DNA of 64,000 bases, from contig NC_084807.1 of assembly GCF_963583255.1 (NCBI RefSeq), positions 5,126,872 to 5,190,871 of the forward strand, in the 5' to 3' direction. The notes beneath the pieces were generated by a model. That model was given only the letters and a program-made list of their open reading frames with translations, did not search any database and was not told the origin of the DNA. This document shows, one piece after another, positions 59,851 to 64,000 of the stretch (position 1 is the first letter of the stretch; every line of letters starts with the position of its first letter). Both the position numbers and the translations under genes were made by a program. The stretch comes from Pyrus communis. Taxonomy: Eukaryota; Streptophyta; Magnoliopsida; Rosales; Rosaceae.

Positions 59851-62847
59851 GTGCATTTCATGAGTAGATTATTTAGATCTAGTTCAATGGCCAGCACTAG
59901 CTCTAGATCCACCTTAGGAACTATACCTGACATTGTCAATGAAGAACAAAAACTGGATTTTCAAACAGACGAAAGTATTGATTTTTCCGACTGGAACATT
60001 CCAAAAGTTTCAACCCAAAATATTTACAAGAAAAAATGGTCTTTGACCTCTTTTAAATCCGAACATCACGTCAAAACAGTTGAGAAGGCTTATGCTCTTA
60101 GCAAAGAACATGAGACTTGTCAATTATTTTCTCCAGAACAAATCAAAGCGCATCGCAAAAACGGGCATAACTATCTTCACATTGGTTTAGTTCAAATCGC
60201 TGTTAAACCTTTAACACGAAAAGGTCTTAATACGTCTATTCTTTTATGTCTTCGTGACGCCCGATTTACTGATTTTAACGATAGTATTCTTGGAATGATT
60301 GAATCAAGTCTTTATAACGGACCTATCCATTTTGATTGTTTTCCCGATCTCACAATAAGTCTTTCAGATCCACATGTTTTAAAAGCTCTTACTCTTAATA
60401 TCAAAACCTCCGGGCACCAAGTCCTGGAAGGAACACAACCTTTGGCACTTATTTTTAGAGTTTATTACAAAGTCACTGGCACAAACATGAATTTTCAAGC
60501 TTTGAACAAAAGTCCTCGCGACCACACTCTTTTAATCCAAACAACCCAAGAAAGCGCAAACATTAGAGTACCAAGAACCATTAGGTGGTCAGACATCAGT
60601 CTCCCCTCAGATTGGTGTTTAATTAATGAAAGTAAGCCGGTTTCCGTCCAAAACAGCCTCGTTAATCTTGACAACATTGAACAATATTTTGATGGCACAG
60701 TTAAAATCAATTTTGATCGTCCAGCAAGAAAATCTTGTGAATCAGTTTTGTCACACAAATCTTTTACTCCTAGCAGACAGTCTTTTTCTGGATCCACGTC
60801 AACCGATAGACTGGGTCGAGATCAAGATTTGATCAAATCTTTAGTAAACAAAAAGTTAAAAGAGCAGGAAGCTGCACAACAAGATCTAGTCAATGATTTA
60901 CTCAAATTAAAGTCTGTCGACACTTCTTCACAAGTTGCACATCCTGTTTATCATCCTCCAAACCATGAAGAACCCACTTCTCCAACTCCTTCTGATTTTG
61001 AAACAACATCGGTGAATCACCAATTACTTGTTTTAAACAAACCACATAAAATCCGATGGAGGAAGCTTAAAGCTAACATCGCTTCTGAGGAAAATATTCC
61101 CAGAAGAAATATTTTTAGAAAAAAGTATTGTGATGAAGAAAAGCTAGCCATATATGCCGAATGGAAAGCTTTTGTAGAACAATACCAATTTGAAATATCT
61201 TTCTTTGATTTTATTGAAAAACATTTTGAAACAAAAAATAAAGTTACGGTTGTTACCAAAGAAAATTGGGTTAAGGAAGACAAAACTTTGATTTCTTCCA
61301 GTCATCCTCCCAAAGAAACTATTTTGATTTCCACTGGTAATACCAACATCCCCGCAACCCCTTTCAAAATTCCAAAAGAAGATTCTGGTTTTAAACCTGT
61401 CATTGAACAGAACAATTTTACAAACCAAAGTCTTCATACTATTGGAAAACAGTTAGACAAAATTGAAACCAAAATCGACAAATTGTCTCAACCAATTTCT
61501 TCTCCAAAAGAAAAACCTTTAGTAAATTTTACTGATACTGCTTCAAGTTCCACTGCTTTAAAATCCATGACTACTTTACAAAAAATTGATCATATGCTCA
61601 CTGAGCTCAAAAAAGAAAAAGTTGTTAATGTTTTGCAAAACAATGATGTTTCTGTCGAAGAAGAAAATACTTCTGATTCTTCTCAGGACACGGAAACTAG
61701 TTCTGCTATCCAAAATATTGAAAATATTTTTCAAAACATTGATCTTCAACCAACTTTTGATTTAAAACATATTCGTACTCATCCGGTCAACCCTACTTCT
61801 CTCACAAAAAACTGGTATCCCAGGCCAACTCCTCCTGACCTTCAATTTGAAGAACGAAATATTCAAAATCAATTTTCAGTTTCAGCCGACAAACTTTATG
61901 AGTGGAACATAGATGGCTTATCCGAACAAGAACTTTTGAACAAACTTCAACACATGTCCATGGTTGCTAATAGCTACATTTCAAATCACAATTTTACACA
62001 AACACAAATCGTTGATCTTCTCGTCACTGGTTTCACTGGAATGCTTCATTCTTGGTGGGAGAAGCACTTAACTTCTCAGTCCAGAGATGAAATACGCTTT
62101 GCGGTCAAAAAAGATGAGGAAGGATTTCCCATTTTTGACGAAACGATAGGACAGGGAATACCCGACGGGGTAAATACTTTACTTTATACGATTATAGAAC
62201 ACTTTATAGGAACACCCAGCAACGTTACTACACGTATTCACGACCAACTGAGTAATTTAAGGTGTCCAACCCTAAGTGATTTCAGATGGTATAAAGATGT
62301 TTTCATATCCAGAGTTATGCTTCGGGAAGATAGTAATCAACCTTTTTGGAAAGAAAAATTTATCAATGGTTTACCAAATCTTTTTGCTCACAAAATTCGA
62401 AATGTTTTAGTAAATGAAGAAGGTGTCATACCTTATCATACCCTTACTTATGGTAACATAGTTAATGTTATTCAAAAGGAAGGATTGAAAATGTGTATCG
62501 ACATGAAGATTTCAAAACAAGTTCATAAAGATAAATCTATTGCTAAATACGAACTTGGAACATTTTGTGAACAATATGGTTTACCTCCAATCGCTCCTTC
62601 GAGTAAAAAGAAAAAAGCCCAACAAACCAGCAAGTTTTCTAAACATCAATCCAGATTTTATAAAAGCAAAAGATCTTCCAACAAACCTTTTCAGACAAAT
62701 AAATTTTATGAAAAACCATCTTCAAACAAAAAACCTTTTCGAAAGTCTAAAAAGGATTTTCAAAATAAAAAGGGAAAGTGTTACAAGTGTGGTAAATTTG
62801 GTCATTATGCAAATGAATGCAAGGTTAAAAGGTTATTAACCAACTAA
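59851..62847 (+). CDS. Endogenous caulimovirid ORF1: movement protein plus coat protein, uninterrupted
   Basis: A 998-codon frame from an integrated plant pararetrovirus (Caulimoviridae). Residues about 60-290 resemble the 30K-type movement protein, which in this family forms tubules through plasmodesmata. The middle (about 290-640) is a Ser/Lys/Glu-rich linker with coiled-coil-like parts. Residues about 680-900 resemble the caulimovirid coat protein core (EWNIDGLSEQELL, LLHSWWEKHL-like). A strongly basic stretch follows, and a CX2CX4HX4C zinc knuckle (CYKCGKFGHYANEC) lies near residues 977-990. Movement and coat domains fused in one frame suggest the petuvirus/florendovirus side of the family, which is inference. 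The first ATG is at 59851; ATGs at 59860 and 59887 are equally possible. No stop or frameshift breaks this frame. Confidence 0.85.
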   Translation: MHFMSRLFRSSSMASTSSRSTLGTIPDIVNEEQKLDFQTDESIDFSDWNIPKVSTQNIYKKKWSLTSFKSEHHVKTVEKAYALSKEHETCQLFSPEQIKAHRKNGHNYLHIGLVQIAVKPLTRKGLNTSILLCLRDARFTDFNDSILGMIESSLYNGPIHFDCFPDLTISLSDPHVLKALTLNIKTSGHQVLEGTQPLALIFRVYYKVTGTNMNFQALNKSPRDHTLLIQTTQESANIRVPRTIRWSDISLPSDWCLINESKPVSVQNSLVNLDNIEQYFDGTVKINFDRPARKSCESVLSHKSFTPSRQSFSGSTSTDRLGRDQDLIKSLVNKKLKEQEAAQQDLVNDLLKLKSVDTSSQVAHPVYHPPNHEEPTSPTPSDFETTSVNHQLLVLNKPHKIRWRKLKANIASEENIPRRNIFRKKYCDEEKLAIYAEWKAFVEQYQFEISFFDFIEKHFETKNKVTVVTKENWVKEDKTLISSSHPPKETILISTGNTNIPATPFKIPKEDSGFKPVIEQNNFTNQSLHTIGKQLDKIETKIDKLSQPISSPKEKPLVNFTDTASSSTALKSMTTLQKIDHMLTELKKEKVVNVLQNNDVSVEEENTSDSSQDTETSSAIQNIENIFQNIDLQPTFDLKHIRTHPVNPTSLTKNWYPRPTPPDLQFEERNIQNQFSVSADKLYEWNIDGLSEQELLNKLQHMSMVANSYISNHNFTQTQIVDLLVTGFTGMLHSWWEKHLTSQSRDEIRFAVKKDEEGFPIFDETIGQGIPDGVNTLLYTIIEHFIGTPSNVTTRIHDQLSNLRCPTLSDFRWYKDVFISRVMLREDSNQPFWKEKFINGLPNLFAHKIRNVLVNEEGVIPYHTLTYGNIVNVIQKEGLKMCIDMKISKQVHKDKSIAKYELGTFCEQYGLPPIAPSSKKKKAQQTSKFSKHQSRFYKSKRSSNKPFQTNKFYEKPSSNKKPFRKSKKDFQNKKGKCYKCGKFGHYANECKVKRLLTN

Positions 62848-64000
62848 AAATCTCTGAAGAAGAGAAGGTTCAACTTATCCAGGCTTTAGAAATTAGAAAT
62901 ACCGACTCTAGTCAATCTGACAAAAATCCCGATTTTTCCGTCTCCGATTCTAGCAGTTCTAGCGACGTCTCCTCGCCAAACATTAAGTTTGGGTGCACGG
63001 ACACTTGTTGTAACAAAATTTCAGTGCTTAATAAGCAAGAAGAACAAGAAGAGTTTTTAATGGAATTAATTAGTAAAGTCGATGATCCTGATTTAAAATC
63101 TTTTTATTTGAAAAAACTCAAAAATTTGATTTCTTCTCATGAACCTGGCACTAGTCAAATTTCTTCTCAAAAGATTTCTCTCAGTACCACTTTGGAACGT
63201 TTTAATAAATCCAAAAAGGAGATCACCCTCAAAGATTTGCAAAAAGAAGTTAATCAAATCAAATCGGAAATTAAGTTTTTAAAATCCGAAAATACCGACA
63301 TTCGTTCACAACTCAGTAGAGTACGTACGCAAGAACTCGTCCAAGAACAAAATGGTTCTTCCTCAAATTCCGATTCCGACGCTCACTCGACTAAATCTTC
63401 TTCTTCAAAAGAACTTGTTTTAAGTCTTTTAGACAAAATAAGAATTCGAAAATGGTATTCTAAAGTTACGATAGTAATCGAAGATTTTCATTTAGAAACC
63501 ATCGCTTTAATTGATTCAGGTGCAGATTTAAATTGCATTCAAGAAGGATTAATACCTACTAAATATTTTCACAAGTCTACGGAAACACTTAGCGCTGCAA
63601 ATCAATCCCCGATGAAATTAAAATATGAAATTCCCAAAGCCCATGTTTGTCAACAAAATATTTGTTTTAAAACTCCATTTGTTTTAATCAAAAATATTTC
63701 TGATCCAGTTATTTTGGGACTCCCTTTCATTGCATTAATTTATCCTTTCAAAGTTCATCATAACTGTATTTCTACCAAGGTTTTTGGCCAAAAAATTACT
63801 TTTGAATTTTGCATGGAAACAGATCTTAAAAAGTTAAAACAACTTCAAAAAGATAATGTTTCAAAAACTCTCAACCAGATTACTGCAAAATCCCAACAAA
63901 TTGCTTTTTTACAGGAAGAAATTCTTCACAAAAGAATTAAAGAACAATTAACAAACAAATCTTTATTAGATTCTATTTGCCAGTTTTCTGATAAGCTTAC
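62829..64000 (+). CDS. Endogenous caulimovirid downstream frame: protease region, cut by window end
   Basis: Open from just after a TAA at 62826 to the window end (at least 390 codons), in the -1 frame relative to ORF1 and overlapping it by 19 nt. The first ATG is only at 63060. The early part is acidic and Ser-rich with a coiled-coil-like stretch (about 63200-63310). An aspartic protease motif, LIDSGADLN, lies at 63511-63540, with the LGLP-type second part near 63717. Reverse transcriptase and RNase H would be expected downstream, beyond the window. In petuvirus-like genomes these domains usually follow the coat protein in a single frame, so the split here is either a real two-frame layout or a one-base lesion. 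Confidence 0.75.

Noticed and set aside
61017..61437. Minus-strand frames over the viral ORF1 linker
   Set aside because: They are antisense to a 998-codon frame with movement-protein and zinc-knuckle features and have no motif of their own.

Overview
The window is plant nuclear DNA: AT-rich, intron-containing genes with GT/AG splice sites, and a dense load of plant transposons. The TNL genes with a C-JID tail, the Cassandra TRIM, the SINE family and the overall repeat load suggest a woody Rosaceae genome such as apple or pear. That assignment is inference from memory of these families, not a search result.

Layout. (1) 1-7.6 kb and 20.16-26.56 kb are two copies of one block, each holding a minus-strand TIR-NB-LRR (TNL) resistance-type gene with six coding exons. 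Both copies are broken at different places: copy A has a nonsense codon in the TIR domain, copy B has a 14-nt deletion in the NB-ARC domain and a nonsense codon in the C-JID. A third relic, only the start codon region and upstream sequence, lies at 7.6-8.1 kb. The two copies carry different transposons within about 30 bp of the same intron position. (2) 8-20 kb is mostly non-coding: MITEs, a SINE, a polypyrimidine tract, a complete Cassandra TRIM inside a tandem repeat, and exon fragments of an ARPC5-like and an AATF-like gene. (3) 26.9-28.8 kb is an intact 4CL-like acyl-CoA synthetase gene ending in a peroxisomal SRL signal. (4) 31.9-33.2 kb is an intact PORR-domain organelle RNA-binding protein gene. 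(5) 35.5-40.9 kb is an intact 14-exon Kelch/coiled-coil gene of the ACBP4/5 group that lacks the acyl-CoA-binding domain. (6) 41.2-48.3 kb is a decayed Ty1/copia element with both LTRs. (7) 49.6-52.7 kb is a decayed glycosyl hydrolase family 3 gene split by a 1.74-kb PIF/Harbinger-like element that carries only the Myb-like gene. (8) 52.7-59.2 kb is repeat-rich sequence with two well-defined MITEs. (9) 59.85 kb to the end is an endogenous caulimovirid (plant pararetrovirus) with an uninterrupted 998-codon movement-protein/coat-protein reading frame followed by a protease-containing frame that runs off the window.

The likely functional host genes are the 4CL-like, PORR and Kelch genes. They are unrelated in pathway (peroxisomal acyl activation, organelle RNA processing, Kelch scaffold) and show no sign of co-regulation. 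I see no clearly new multi-gene system. The most informative parts are the broken TNL tandem, the nested transposons that can be ordered in time, and the long open viral frame.
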